Of a stretch of DNA of 64,000 nt, positions 46,096 through 54,917 are shown piece by piece. The position numbers and the translations under genes were made by a program. Source of the stretch: Halobacterium bonnevillei (GTDB lineage Archaea; Halobacteriota; Halobacteria; Halobacteriales; Halobacteriaceae); assembly GCF_009831555.1 (NCBI RefSeq), contig NZ_WUUU01000003.1:1-64000 (forward strand), in the 5' to 3' direction. The first letter of the stretch is position 1. Each line of letters opens with the position of its first letter. The notes beneath the pieces are model-generated. The model was not told where the DNA came from. It saw only the letters and a list, made by a program, of their open reading frames with translations, and made no database searches.

Positions 46096-46430
46096 GCGAC
46101 GACGCCGTCGAACTGACCGACCTCGAGTCGGTCTGGGAGGACAGCACCGGGAGCCCGTTGACGCTGTTCGAATCCGAGGACCCCGAATCCGAGACGGGGT
46201 CGTACGTCATCCAGCCGGGGGAGCGCGTGCCCGAGGACGGGTGGACGAGTCACGGGGGCGACGAGGTGTCCGTCGTCCTGGAGGGCGAAGTCACACTCGT
46301 CACGCCCAGCGGCGAGTACAGCGTGTCGGCCGGAACGCTGTCGGTGATTCCCGCCGGCGTCGAACACTACAGCGTCAACGACACCGACTCCCCGACGAAA
46401 CTCGTGTACACCGCCATCGGCGGCCTCTGA
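46092..46430 (+). CDS. Cupin-domain protein
   Basis: 112 residues from a GTG start overlapping the hyuB stop (GTGA). A single cupin barrel is visible: G-rich motif 1 around WTSHGGDEVSVVLEGEVTLV and motif 2 around LSVIPAGVEHYSVND. Motif 1 has only one His instead of the usual two plus Glu, so metal binding is uncertain. It may be a sensor, isomerase or accessory protein in amide catabolism. The coupling with hyuB is strong evidence for a shared function. Confidence 0.87.
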   Translation: MSDDAVELTDLESVWEDSTGSPLTLFESEDPESETGSYVIQPGERVPEDGWTSHGGDEVSVVLEGEVTLVTPSGEYSVSAGTLSVIPAGVEHYSVNDTDSPTKLVYTAIGGL

Positions 46431-46464
46431 CCCGTTCGAGGCCGCTGTCCGCCCGTGGACGCCC

Positions 46465-46998
46465 CTAGTCCGTCTCTTCGTCGAGCGTCTTGTGCCACGC
46501 CTTGTGGGTCTTCGTGACCGGGATCGTCTCGTAGTTCTCGACGGCGTCGTCGTCCTGGAGTAGCGACCGCAGGTAGGTCTTCACGTCCGACAGCGAGGCG
46601 TGCCAGACGCGGAGCAGGAGGTCGTACCTGCCCATGTACTCCTCGATCTCGTAGATGAGCTCTTCGCCCTTGACCGCGTCCAGGAACGAGTCGAGTTCCG
46701 CACTGCCGACGCCGGAGTCCAGGGTGACGAAGACGTCGGCGTACGCGAGGTCCGCTTCCTGGAGGACGAGCACGCCGAGGACGTCGACGAGTCCCTCGTC
46801 CTGTAGCTTCTTCCGCCGCCGTCGCGCAGCGGTTCTGGAGAGCCCGACGCGTTCCCCGATCTCCGTGTCGGACATTCGGCCGTCCTCGTTCAGGGCTTTG
46901 TAGATGCGGTAGTCGGTCTCGTCGAGGTGCTCTTTCAGGATCTGCTTGACTTTGTCGTTGTCCAGCCACTCGTCAGCGGGGGTCGCCTGTGGAGCCAT
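46465..46998 (-). CDS. Lrp/AsnC-family transcriptional regulator
   Basis: 177 residues. The N-terminal helix-turn-helix (about 25-75: MSDTEIGERVGLSRTAARRR) is followed by the RAM effector-binding domain (about 85-165: YADVFVTLDSGVGSAEL, MGRYDLLLRVWHASL). Proteins of this class sense amino acids. It is convergent with the hyuA-hyuB-cupin operon and could control that set or the aminotransferase next door; neither is proven. Confidence 0.92.
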   Translation of the reverse strand: MAPQATPADEWLDNDKVKQILKEHLDETDYRIYKALNEDGRMSDTEIGERVGLSRTAARRRRKKLQDEGLVDVLGVLVLQEADLAYADVFVTLDSGVGSAELDSFLDAVKGEELIYEIEEYMGRYDLLLRVWHASLSDVKTYLRSLLQDDDAVENYETIPVTKTHKAWHKTLDEETD

Positions 46999-47210
46999 TA
47001 GTTGCGTGTTCTCCCCCCGGGGAAGTGTAGTTATCGGTCAATCTGTCACGGGGGACGTTCCGAATCGGGCTCGAAATCCGGTTTCACCTCGCAAAAAATC
47101 TGTCACCGGTCCTATGAATTCGATTTTGACAGGCAATTCCACCGGCCACAGGTCCCACGGCGCATCGCGTCTTTCGGGTCGTTTTTCCCACGCACCCGAC
47201 ACGCGTCCGT

Positions 47211-47525
47211 ATGGTCACCCTCGGCACGAAACTCGTCCAGATGGACGCCGTTCCCGCCACCCTTCACTACGCCGACGGCGGCCAGGACGGGCCCCTGGAA
47301 CTCCAGCACGTCCAGGTGGACGACGACACCGTATCGGCAGTCATCTACGTGCAGTCGGGCGGCACGCGGTCGCTCGCTCGCCTCACCGGTCGCCTCGACG
47401 ACGACGAACTCGAACTCCAGATCTCCACCGAACGAGCTGATTTCGACTCCCTCGAGGCGTTCCTCGACGCCGACGACATCTTCGAGACCGCCAGAACCGT
47501 CACGGACATCCAGACCCACGTCTAA
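47211..47525 (+). CDS. Hypothetical acidic protein
   Basis: 104 residues, very acidic, with a repeated beta-strand pattern (MDAVPATLHYADGGQDG, VSAVIYVQSGG, ELELQISTERADFDS). No family was recognised and there are no membrane segments. Its haloarchaeal amino-acid bias supports it as a real gene. It lies between the Lrp regulator and the convergent aminotransferase. Confidence 0.6.
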   Translation: MVTLGTKLVQMDAVPATLHYADGGQDGPLELQHVQVDDDTVSAVIYVQSGGTRSLARLTGRLDDDELELQISTERADFDSLEAFLDADDIFETARTVTDIQTHV

Positions 47526-47526
47526 T

Positions 47527-47570
47527 ACAACTTCGCGCCGCCGAACCGACCACAACTTCGCGCCGCCGAA
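47527..47570. repeat. Tandem repeat, 25-bp period
   Basis: ACAACTTCGCGCCGCCGAA occurs at 47527-47545 and 47552-47570, just after the hypothetical gene's stop codon. The two copies are separated by 6 bp. They sit immediately before the 33-bp repeat. Confidence 0.75.
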
Positions 47571-47589
47571 TCGCCCCACCGCTTCAGTC

Positions 47590-47655
47590 GCGAACTGCCC
47601 CTACAGTCCGGCGACGTCTTCGGCGAACTGCCCCTACAGTCCGGCGACGTCTTCG
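47590..47655. repeat. 33-bp perfect tandem duplication across an aminotransferase stop codon
   Basis: Two identical 33-bp units, 47590-47622 and 47623-47655, without a gap. The right copy contains the aminotransferase stop codon (47634-47636), so the left copy is a duplicated 3' end left downstream of the gene. The period is a multiple of three and the protein is unaffected. Confidence 0.85.
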
Positions 47656-48746
47656 ATGGCGTCGGTCAACGCTTCGATGCTCTCGACGGTGTGCTCGCCC
47701 ATGTGCCCGATGCGGAACGTCCGCCCGCCGAGCGTCGACCCGTAGCCGTTCGAGAACGCCATGTCGTACTCCTCGGAGACGTCCTCGATTACAGCAGCGA
47801 CGTCCAGGCCCGGTGTATTCTCGATGCAGCTCACGGTCTGTGACTCGTAGCCCGCCTCCGGGAACACGTCGAAGTGCTCGCGCGCCCAGTCCCGCGTGTA
47901 CTCGGCCATCTCTCGGTGGCGCTGGTCGCGCGCCTGGTGCCCCTCCTCGAGCATGTGCTTCATCTGCTTGCGGTACGCGAGCATGATCGGAATCGCGGGC
48001 GTGGAGTGGGTCTGCCCCTTCCGGTCGTAGTAGTCCAGCGACCGCTGGAACCCGCCGTACCAGGACGCCGACTCCGACTCGACCTCCCGCTCGTAGGCGT
48101 CGTCGCTGACGACACACACCGCCAACCCGGGCGGCATCGCGAACGCCTTCTGCACCGACGTGAAGATGACGTCGATGTCGTGCTCGTCGATGTCGACGTA
48201 GTCGCCGCCGAGCGCCGAGACGGCGTCGACGACGAACAGCGTCTCCGGGTAGTCGGCGACGACGTCCCCGATCTCCTCGATCGGGTTGCGGACGCCGGTC
48301 GAACTCTCGTTCATCACGCACGTCACCACGTCGTAGTCCGTCTCGCTCGCCTCGAGGGCGTCCCGCACGTCGCCGGGTTTGACCGCCTGCCCCCACTCGT
48401 ATTCGAGCGTGTCGACGGTCTTCCCGAGGCGCTCGGCGACGTTCGCCTGGCGCTCGCTGAAACTCCCGCACGTCGTCACGAGGACGTCCTCGTCGACGAG
48501 GTTGAGGATTGCGCTCTCCATGAACTCCGTCCCCGAGGCGGTCAACACGATGACGTCGTTGTCGGTCCCGAGGAACGTCTTCGTGTCCTCGACGACGGTC
48601 GTGTAGAGGTCCGTCATCTGGTCCATGCGATGCCCGAACATCGGCTCGCACATCGCGTCGAGAACGTCGTCGCGGACTTCGGTCGGCCCCGGAATGTACA
48701 GCGTCTGCTCCGCGTACTCGCCGGTGTACTCGCGTTTCTCAGTCAT
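47634..48746 (-). CDS. Class V aminotransferase (alanine-glyoxylate/serine-pyruvate type)
   Basis: 370-residue pyridoxal-phosphate enzyme of the alanine-glyoxylate/serine-pyruvate aminotransferase branch. Visible are LYIPGPTEVRDDVLDAM, VVDAVSALGGDYVDIDEH and the PLP-binding Lys in IFTSVQKAFAMPPG (about residue 190). Related enzymes include ureidoglycine-glyoxylate aminotransferase (PucG) of purine breakdown and serine-glyoxylate aminotransferase. The substrate cannot be fixed; the neighbouring amide-catabolism genes make ureide or amino-acid substrates plausible. The 3' end lies within a tandem repeat. It is transcribed leftward. Confidence 0.9.
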   Translation of the reverse strand: MTEKREYTGEYAEQTLYIPGPTEVRDDVLDAMCEPMFGHRMDQMTDLYTTVVEDTKTFLGTDNDVIVLTASGTEFMESAILNLVDEDVLVTTCGSFSERQANVAERLGKTVDTLEYEWGQAVKPGDVRDALEASETDYDVVTCVMNESSTGVRNPIEEIGDVVADYPETLFVVDAVSALGGDYVDIDEHDIDVIFTSVQKAFAMPPGLAVCVVSDDAYEREVESESASWYGGFQRSLDYYDRKGQTHSTPAIPIMLAYRKQMKHMLEEGHQARDQRHREMAEYTRDWAREHFDVFPEAGYESQTVSCIENTPGLDVAAVIEDVSEEYDMAFSNGYGSTLGGRTFRIGHMGEHTVESIEALTDAIEDVAGL

Positions 48747-49017
48747 AGGGACTCCTGGATACGACTAGGTTCACAGCAGGACAGGATGTGTGTTGTGATG
48801 GCGCGAACACTGGCCGCAGCACACGCCCGCCGAGGTGGAGCCCACCGTTTGCCGCGGTCGCATTGCTCGCGCGTCTCCCGGGCGGGCGGTCCCGTTGGCA
48901 CTCCCCGGCCTGATACGTTTGTCAACAGGTACTTTGGAGTTGGTGTGCAATGGTCGGAGAGAGGCTGACTACGATGGGTACCGGCACCGGAGTACCGGCT
49001 GACACCGACGATTACTG

Positions 49018-51414
49018 ATGGCACCAGACCTGACTGTCGTTACGACTGCCGTCGCGGTTCCCTTCGTCGCTGCGGTCCTCGCACCGCTGCTGTATCGGGT
49101 CCTCGGTGAACGGACTGGCTACGCGGGGGCCGCCGTCGCGGCGGCGAGTTTCGGACTGCTCGCGACGCAAGTCGGCAGTCACGGCACCGTCAGGAGTCCG
49201 TGGATCCCCGCGCTCGAGGTGGGCCTCCAGTTCACTATCGATGGGTGGGGACTCCTGTTCGCGCTCCTGGCCAGCGGCATCGGCGTCCTCGTGTTCGTCT
49301 ACTCGGCGCGGTACATGCACGGCGAGAGCGGCCTCGCGCGCTACTACGCGGCGCTACTGGCGTTCATGGGCTCGATACTCGGCGTCGCGCTCGCGTCGGA
49401 CCTCGTGTTCATCTTCGTGTTCTGGGAGCTGACGAGCCTCAGTTCGTTCGTGCTCATCGGCCACTACACCGAGGACGCCGAGTCGCGGTACTCGGCTCGG
49501 ATGGCGATGGTCGTGACCGTCGGCGGCGGCCTGTGCCTGCTCGCTGGCCTGCTCGTGCTCGCGGTGGCAGCGCGCGGGGCTCTCGGCGGCGTGACGTTCG
49601 ACCTGGCGGCGATGCTCGCGAACGACGAGGCGATGCGTGCCTCGCTGCGCGAGTCGGGGCTGTTCGTGCCGGCGCTCGCCCTGGTCGTCACGGCCGCGGC
49701 GGCCAAGTCCGCGCAGGTCCCGCTACACTTCTGGCTGCCGAACGCGATGGTGGCGCCGACGCCCGTCTCCGCGTTCCTCCATTCCGCGACGATGGTCAAG
49801 GTCGGCGTCTACTTCCTCGGACGCGTTCGACCACTGATGATGAGTCCGGAGTGGGTGTTGCTCGTCGCGACGCTGGGCCTGCTGACGATGACCGTCGGGG
49901 CGCTGCTGGCTGTGGCCGCGACCGACACCAAGGAGTTGCTCGCATACTCGACGGCGAGCCACCTCGGGCTGATGGTCGCGGGCTTCGGCTTCGACGTCGT
50001 GTACGGCGGCGAGGCCGGGACGTTCCACCTGCTCAATCACGCCCTGTTCAAGGCGCCGCTGTTCCTCGTCGCGGGAATCGTCGCCCACGAGGCCGGCACG
50101 CGTAATCTCGACAATCTCGGGGGACTGTGGCGGGAGCTCCCGATAACGGCTGCTATCACTGGGGTCGCCGCGTTGAGCATGGCCGGCATCCCGCCGTTCA
50201 ATGGCTTCTACTCGAAGGAACTGCTGTTCGAGGCGACCTACGAGGTTGCTCACGAGGCAGGCGGGCTCGCCTGGCTGTATCCGGGCGTGGCGACGGTCGC
50301 GAGCGTGTTCACCGTCGTGTACTCGGTGAAGTTCCTCGCGATGTTCGTCGGCGAGCGCCGAGCGCCAATCGCTGACATCCACCGGCCACCGCTGGCGCTC
50401 GTCGGACCCCCCGCCGCGCTGGCCACCGCAGCGGCCGTGGTCAGCGTCGCCCCCCAACTGGCCGTCGACGCCATCGTCCAGGGGGCCGTCGAAGCAACCG
50501 CCACCGGCAAAGCACACCTCGAAGTTGGGCTGCCGACGCACTTTTCGCCCCCTGTCGGGATGTCCGCCGTTGCAATCGTCGGCGGGCTCGCGACGTATCC
50601 GTTTACGGAGCGCCTCGCGGCGGGCATCGGACGGGGCGTCGATGCCCCGATTCCCGTGCGGCCCAGCGGATGGTACGACTGTGCCGTCTCGACGGCAACG
50701 ACGACCAGCGCCCGGTTCGGCCCGCTGGTCCACAACGGCCTCCTGCGGACGTACGTGTTCTGGGTGGCGGCGGCTGGGAGCGTTCTCGCGCTCGCTGGCT
50801 TCGCCGCTACCGCGGGGGTCCCAGAACTGGACGTAGTCGGCGTGCCGCTGGCCGTCACTGTCGTCCTTGTTGTCGCTGTCCTCGCCGGACTGGCGGTTGT
50901 GACTGCGTCGTCGCACGTTGCCGGCGTCCTGACGCTGGCGATTCTGGGCTTCATGATTGCCATCTTCTTCATCCTCGCGAGCGCGCCGGACCTGGCGCTC
51001 ACGCAACTGGTCGTCGAGACGCTCGTGCTCCTGTTGTTCCTGCTGGTCCTCCAGCGGTTGCCGTCGTTCTACGCGGACGTCCGACCGCTCGTGCTCGCCC
51101 GCGACGCGGTTCTGTCGATTCTGGTGGGCGCGATGGCGTTCGCGTCAGTCCTCCTGACGACACCCGGACCCGATGCCGACCCGTCGAGCGTCGCCGAGTA
51201 TTACACGGCGCAGGCGGTCCCGGGTGGTGGCGGGTCGAACGTCGTCAACGTCGTCCTCGTGGATTTCCGGGCGTTCGACACGCTGGGCGAGCTGCTGGTG
51301 GTCACGGTCGCCGCGATCGCCATCCTCGTGCTCGTGACCATGCGGATTCGTGGCGAGGAGGCCGTGACCGAGGGCGAGGAGGAACCGGTTTCCGACGGGG
51401 GTGACCTGCCGTGA
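49018..51414 (+). CDS. mnhA: Na+/H+ antiporter subunit A (MnhA/MrpA)
   Basis: 798 residues, the largest subunit of the multi-subunit Mrp antiporter. It has many membrane helices. The central NADH-quinone-oxidoreductase-like proton channel domain (about residues 120-410) contains WELTSLSSFVLIGHY and KSAQVPLHFWLPNAM, with a buried Lys. The C-terminal part (about 620-780) has the MrpA/MbhE domain DLALTQLVVETLVLLLF and VVNVVLVDFRAFDTLGE. The first gene of a seven-gene operon; start ATG at 49018. Confidence 0.94.
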   Translation: MAPDLTVVTTAVAVPFVAAVLAPLLYRVLGERTGYAGAAVAAASFGLLATQVGSHGTVRSPWIPALEVGLQFTIDGWGLLFALLASGIGVLVFVYSARYMHGESGLARYYAALLAFMGSILGVALASDLVFIFVFWELTSLSSFVLIGHYTEDAESRYSARMAMVVTVGGGLCLLAGLLVLAVAARGALGGVTFDLAAMLANDEAMRASLRESGLFVPALALVVTAAAAKSAQVPLHFWLPNAMVAPTPVSAFLHSATMVKVGVYFLGRVRPLMMSPEWVLLVATLGLLTMTVGALLAVAATDTKELLAYSTASHLGLMVAGFGFDVVYGGEAGTFHLLNHALFKAPLFLVAGIVAHEAGTRNLDNLGGLWRELPITAAITGVAALSMAGIPPFNGFYSKELLFEATYEVAHEAGGLAWLYPGVATVASVFTVVYSVKFLAMFVGERRAPIADIHRPPLALVGPPAALATAAAVVSVAPQLAVDAIVQGAVEATATGKAHLEVGLPTHFSPPVGMSAVAIVGGLATYPFTERLAAGIGRGVDAPIPVRPSGWYDCAVSTATTTSARFGPLVHNGLLRTYVFWVAAAGSVLALAGFAATAGVPELDVVGVPLAVTVVLVVAVLAGLAVVTASSHVAGVLTLAILGFMIAIFFILASAPDLALTQLVVETLVLLLFLLVLQRLPSFYADVRPLVLARDAVLSILVGAMAFASVLLTTPGPDADPSSVAEYYTAQAVPGGGGSNVVNVVLVDFRAFDTLGELLVVTVAAIAILVLVTMRIRGEEAVTEGEEEPVSDGGDLP

Positions 51415-51875
51415 CGACGACGATCATGCGGACGACGGCACGGGTGACCGTCCCCATCGTCCTCGTCCTCTCGATTTCGCTGTTCCTGCAGGGCCACAAC
51501 CTACCCGGCGGCGGGTTCATCGGCGGCGTCCTCACCACGGCCGCGCTGGTGCTCATCTACGTCGCCTACGACCTCGACTACCTCGAGTCGGGGGTGCTCG
51601 GCCAGGAGGTCGAGTCCGGCACCAGTATTTTCGAGCACCGCACGGTCCTCGCCTACCGCCGGACGCTACTGTTGGGTCTGCTGGTCGTCTTCGGTAGCGG
51701 GGTCGCCGGGTTCCTGGTCGGCGACCCGTTCCTGACCCAGACGTACGTCCACCTCGAGGGCGTCCCGATCTATCACGAGGTCGAGCTCGCGAGCGCGCTC
51801 GTGTTCGACCTGGGCGTGTTCCTCGTCGTGGTCGGTAGCCTCCTGACGATCGTTTCGGTGGTGAGCGCCGAATGA
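51411..51875 (+). CDS. mnhB: Na+/H+ antiporter subunit B (MnhB/MrpB)
   Basis: 154 residues; GTG start overlapping the mnhA stop. Four membrane helices and the family motif LFLQGHNLPGGGFIGGVL are present. In some organisms this domain is fused to subunit A; here it is separate. It is part of the membrane arm of the Mrp complex. Confidence 0.92.
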   Translation: MTTTIMRTTARVTVPIVLVLSISLFLQGHNLPGGGFIGGVLTTAALVLIYVAYDLDYLESGVLGQEVESGTSIFEHRTVLAYRRTLLLGLLVVFGSGVAGFLVGDPFLTQTYVHLEGVPIYHEVELASALVFDLGVFLVVVGSLLTIVSVVSAE

Positions 51876-51921
51876 CTCGGCGCACAGAGTCGTCGGCTTT
51901 CCGAAGTGGGGCTGGTACCCG

Positions 51922-52266
51922 ATGAGCGTCGCCCTTGCAGTCGCCGTCGGCGGGTTGTTCGCCGTCGGGACCTTCCTGCTGTTGCGGCGGGACCTGGTAC
52001 GGGTCGTCTTCGGGCTCGCTGTCGTGTCGCAGGCGACGTTCGTCTACCTGATCGCGATGGGCGGCGTCGCGGAGGGCGCCCGGGAACTCGTGCCCGTCCT
52101 CGACACGCACGGCGGCGGGGTTCCCGAGATCGCCGACCCAGTGGTGCAGGCACTCGTCCTGACGGCTATCGTCATCAGCTTCGGGACGACCGCGCTGGCG
52201 CTGGTCCTGTCGTATCGCGCCTACGAGGAGAACGAGACCATCGACGTCACGGAGTGGGTTCGATGA
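51922..52266 (+). CDS. mnhC: Na+/H+ antiporter subunit C (MnhC/MrpC)
   Basis: 114 residues, homologous to NuoK of complex I, with three membrane helices. It shows RRDLVRVVFGLAVVSQATFVYLIAMG and DPVVQALVLTAIVISFGTTALAL, including the helix carrying the conserved acidic and polar residues. The stop overlaps the mnhD start. Confidence 0.92.
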   Translation: MSVALAVAVGGLFAVGTFLLLRRDLVRVVFGLAVVSQATFVYLIAMGGVAEGARELVPVLDTHGGGVPEIADPVVQALVLTAIVISFGTTALALVLSYRAYEENETIDVTEWVR

Positions 52267-53870
52267 GCCGGCTCGTCATCGCGCCGCTGCTAGTCGTGCT
52301 CGGGACCGCCGTGCTCACGCTGGCGCTCGGCCGGCGGCCACAGCTACAGCGCGCGACGAGCGTGGCCGGCGTCGTCGGCTACGTCGCGGCTGTGTCCGTT
52401 GCCGTCTGGACGTTCGTCCTCGCGCCAGCGGCGCCCGGCGCGGCGACCTACCAGGTGGGTGACTGGCCCGCCCCCTTCGGAATCACACTCGTGCTCGACG
52501 GGCTGTCGGCGTTCATGCTGACCATCGCCGCGGCCGTCGGGCTCGCTTCGATGCTGTTCGCGGTCCGGTACGTCACCCCCGAGAACCAGCGCGTCTACTA
52601 CCACCCGCTGTTCCACCTGCTCCTGGTGGGCGTGACGGGCGCGTTCCTCACCGGCGACCTGTTCAATTTGTTCGTCTGGTTCGAAGTGATGTTGATCGTC
52701 AGTTACGTGTTCGTCGCGTTCTACGGCACCGACTACGCCACTGCGGCGTCGTTCCGGTACCTGGTGTTGAACCTGTTCGGGAGCGCGCTCATGCTCGTGG
52801 CCGTCGGCGGCCTGTACGCCACCACAGGCACGCTGAACATGGCGGACATGGCTCGGCGGCTGGCCAATCCCGCCGCGTACGGCGTCGACCCAGCACCCGT
52901 CGTCGGGCTGTCGGCTCTGCTGCTTGCGGTGTTCGCGCTGAAGGCCGGGCTCGTCCCGTTCCAGTTCTGGGTGCCCGCCGCCTACACCGCCGCGCCGCCG
53001 CCGATCACTGCGATGTTCGCGGGCGTCACGAAGAAGGTCGGCATGTACGCCGTCGTCCGCCTCTACTTCACGGTCTTCGCGGGCGTGCCAGTCTCCGTCG
53101 ACCTGGCCGGCTCCCTCGGTGCTTCGCCGCTGGCCTTCCTCGCACCGGTGTTGGCAGCGATGGGAATCGCGAGCATACTCGTCGGCGGGTTCGGCGCAGT
53201 CGGCCAGGACCGACTCGAGGGCGTGTTCGCGTACTCGAGCGTCGGCCAGGTCGGCTTCATCGCCCTCCCCATCGCCGTCGCCGCGGCGGCCGACCCAACG
53301 GGGTCGCTGCGCGGCGTCGCCATCGCTGCTGCCCTGGTGTTCGCGCTCCACCACGCGCTCGTGAAGGGGCTGCTCTTCCTGTCGTCGGCCGCGGTCCAGG
53401 ACGCGACCGGGACGGACAGCCTGCGAGACCTCGGCGGCGTCGCTGGTCACTCGCCAGTGCTCTCGGGAGCGGTCTTCGTCGCCCTCCTCTCGCTGATCGG
53501 GCTCCCGCCGTTGACTGGATTCTTCGGGAAGTTCCTCGCGTTCGACACGGCGGTCCGGGGACTCGCGGTCGACCTCGGCGTGCTGTCGACACTCGCGTTG
53601 GTCGCGTTGCTCCTCGGCGCCGTACTCACGATTCTGTACGCGACGCGGGTGTGGGTCGACGGCTTCTGGGGGCCCGAGACGCCGGCGGTCGAGACCTCGA
53701 CTGTCGACCAGGGACAGGTCGCAGTCCTCGTCGCGCTCGCGGCCGCCGTCGTGCTCGTTGGCGTCGGATTCGACCCGGTGTACCGGTTCGCCGAGACGGC
53801 CGCGAGCGCGGCCATCGACACCGAAGCATACGTCGACGTCGTGGGCCTCGACGGGGGTGGCGGCGCGTGA
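52263..53870 (+). CDS. mnhD: Na+/H+ antiporter subunit D (MnhD/MrpD)
   Basis: 535 residues, a NuoN/NuoL-like membrane protein with about 14 helices and the proton-channel domain: WFEVMLIVSYVFVAFYG, KAGLVPFQFWVPAAYTAAPP and HHALVKGLLFLSSAAVQDATG, including two conserved Lys. ATG 52263 overlaps mnhC (ATGA). It is the second antiporter-like subunit of the Mrp complex. Confidence 0.94.
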   Translation: MSRLVIAPLLVVLGTAVLTLALGRRPQLQRATSVAGVVGYVAAVSVAVWTFVLAPAAPGAATYQVGDWPAPFGITLVLDGLSAFMLTIAAAVGLASMLFAVRYVTPENQRVYYHPLFHLLLVGVTGAFLTGDLFNLFVWFEVMLIVSYVFVAFYGTDYATAASFRYLVLNLFGSALMLVAVGGLYATTGTLNMADMARRLANPAAYGVDPAPVVGLSALLLAVFALKAGLVPFQFWVPAAYTAAPPPITAMFAGVTKKVGMYAVVRLYFTVFAGVPVSVDLAGSLGASPLAFLAPVLAAMGIASILVGGFGAVGQDRLEGVFAYSSVGQVGFIALPIAVAAAADPTGSLRGVAIAAALVFALHHALVKGLLFLSSAAVQDATGTDSLRDLGGVAGHSPVLSGAVFVALLSLIGLPPLTGFFGKFLAFDTAVRGLAVDLGVLSTLALVALLLGAVLTILYATRVWVDGFWGPETPAVETSTVDQGQVAVLVALAAAVVLVGVGFDPVYRFAETAASAAIDTEAYVDVVGLDGGGGA

Positions 53871-54562
53871 CCCGGAGTTGGCCGGTCGCGGGCGTCGTCT
53901 TCGGCGTCACCTGGGTGTTCGTCCACGGGCCACCGCTCAGCCCCGCCCCGCTCGCCGGGTCGCTGCTGCTCGGATTCGCGGTCGGCTTCCCCATGGCCTA
54001 CGTCTTCCGACGCCTCTACGGGGATACCGTCGACCTCGGCCGTTCGGTTCGCGGCGTCCCCTACATGGTGCTGTACACGCTGGCGTTCGTCCGCGAGGCA
54101 GTCGTCGCCAGTCTCGACGTCACGTACCGCGTGCTCGCGCCCTCCGGCCCGGTCGAACCCGAGGTAATTCTCATTCCACTGCGGGTGCAGTCGGACCTCG
54201 GCGTGACCACCATCGCCAACAGCATCACCATGACGCCCGGCTCGCTCACACTCGACTACGACTCCGAGGAGAACGCACTGTACGTCCACGTCATCGACGG
54301 GAGCGACCCGGTGGACATCGTCGACCCGATCCGCGTCTGGGAGAACTACGCGCTCGTCATCTTCGACGAGGAACTGTCGCCGGACGACCCCGCGCCGGAC
54401 TTCGCAGTCTACCCGCCAGACCAGACCCATCCCGTGCTCGAGCAGGCCGCACCTGACAGCGAGACAGCGGGAGAGACGGATTCGGAGGCACCGGTGGAGT
54501 CGGAGGCCGAGACTGGACCGCCGACCGAGGAGTCGAGTGGGGGTGACGGCGATGGCCGTTGA
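53867..54562 (+). CDS. mnhE: Na+/H+ antiporter subunit E (MnhE/MrpE)
   Basis: 231 residues from a GTG overlapping the mnhD stop (GTGA). It has an N-terminal pair of hydrophobic helices and the motif ITMTPGSLTLDYDSEENALYVHVIDG that defines MrpE. A C-terminal extension of about 60 residues is highly acidic (Glu/Asp/Pro/Ser/Thr) and not found in bacterial MrpE, a haloarchaeal addition facing the cytoplasm. Confidence 0.92.
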   Translation: MTRSWPVAGVVFGVTWVFVHGPPLSPAPLAGSLLLGFAVGFPMAYVFRRLYGDTVDLGRSVRGVPYMVLYTLAFVREAVVASLDVTYRVLAPSGPVEPEVILIPLRVQSDLGVTTIANSITMTPGSLTLDYDSEENALYVHVIDGSDPVDIVDPIRVWENYALVIFDEELSPDDPAPDFAVYPPDQTHPVLEQAAPDSETAGETDSEAPVESEAETGPPTEESSGGDGDGR

Positions 54563-54845
54563 GGGGACGGTCGCGCTGGTCGTCGACGCCGCGATCGTCC
54601 TCGTGGCCCTGCTGAATCTGCTGTGCGGGTACCGCGTGGTCCGTGGACCGACGGTTCCCGACCGGGTGGTCGCGCTGGACGCAATCGCGACGAACGTCGT
54701 CGCCATCGCCGTCCTGTTCGCGATCAAGACCGACCGAGGCCTCTTCGTGACCGTCAGCCTCGTCCTCGCCATCATCGCGTTCCTCTCGACGGTCGCGGTC
54801 GCCAAGTTCGTCACCGAAGGCGACATCATCGTCACACAGGACTGA
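54552..54845 (+). CDS. mnhF: Na+/H+ antiporter subunit F (MnhF/MrpF)
   Basis: 97 residues, three membrane helices. The MrpF block YRVVRGPTVPDRVVALDAIATN is followed by FLSTVAVAKFVTEGD. ATG 54552 overlaps the end of mnhE by 11 nt; an upstream GTG at 54537 is possible. Confidence 0.92.
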   Translation: MAVEGTVALVVDAAIVLVALLNLLCGYRVVRGPTVPDRVVALDAIATNVVAIAVLFAIKTDRGLFVTVSLVLAIIAFLSTVAVAKFVTEGDIIVTQD

Positions 54846-54917
54846 ACCCAGCATGTATCACGAACACTCACGACAGGCCGTGCGCGCGAGTCGACGGAAC
54901 AGGGGAGGTGGCCGCTG

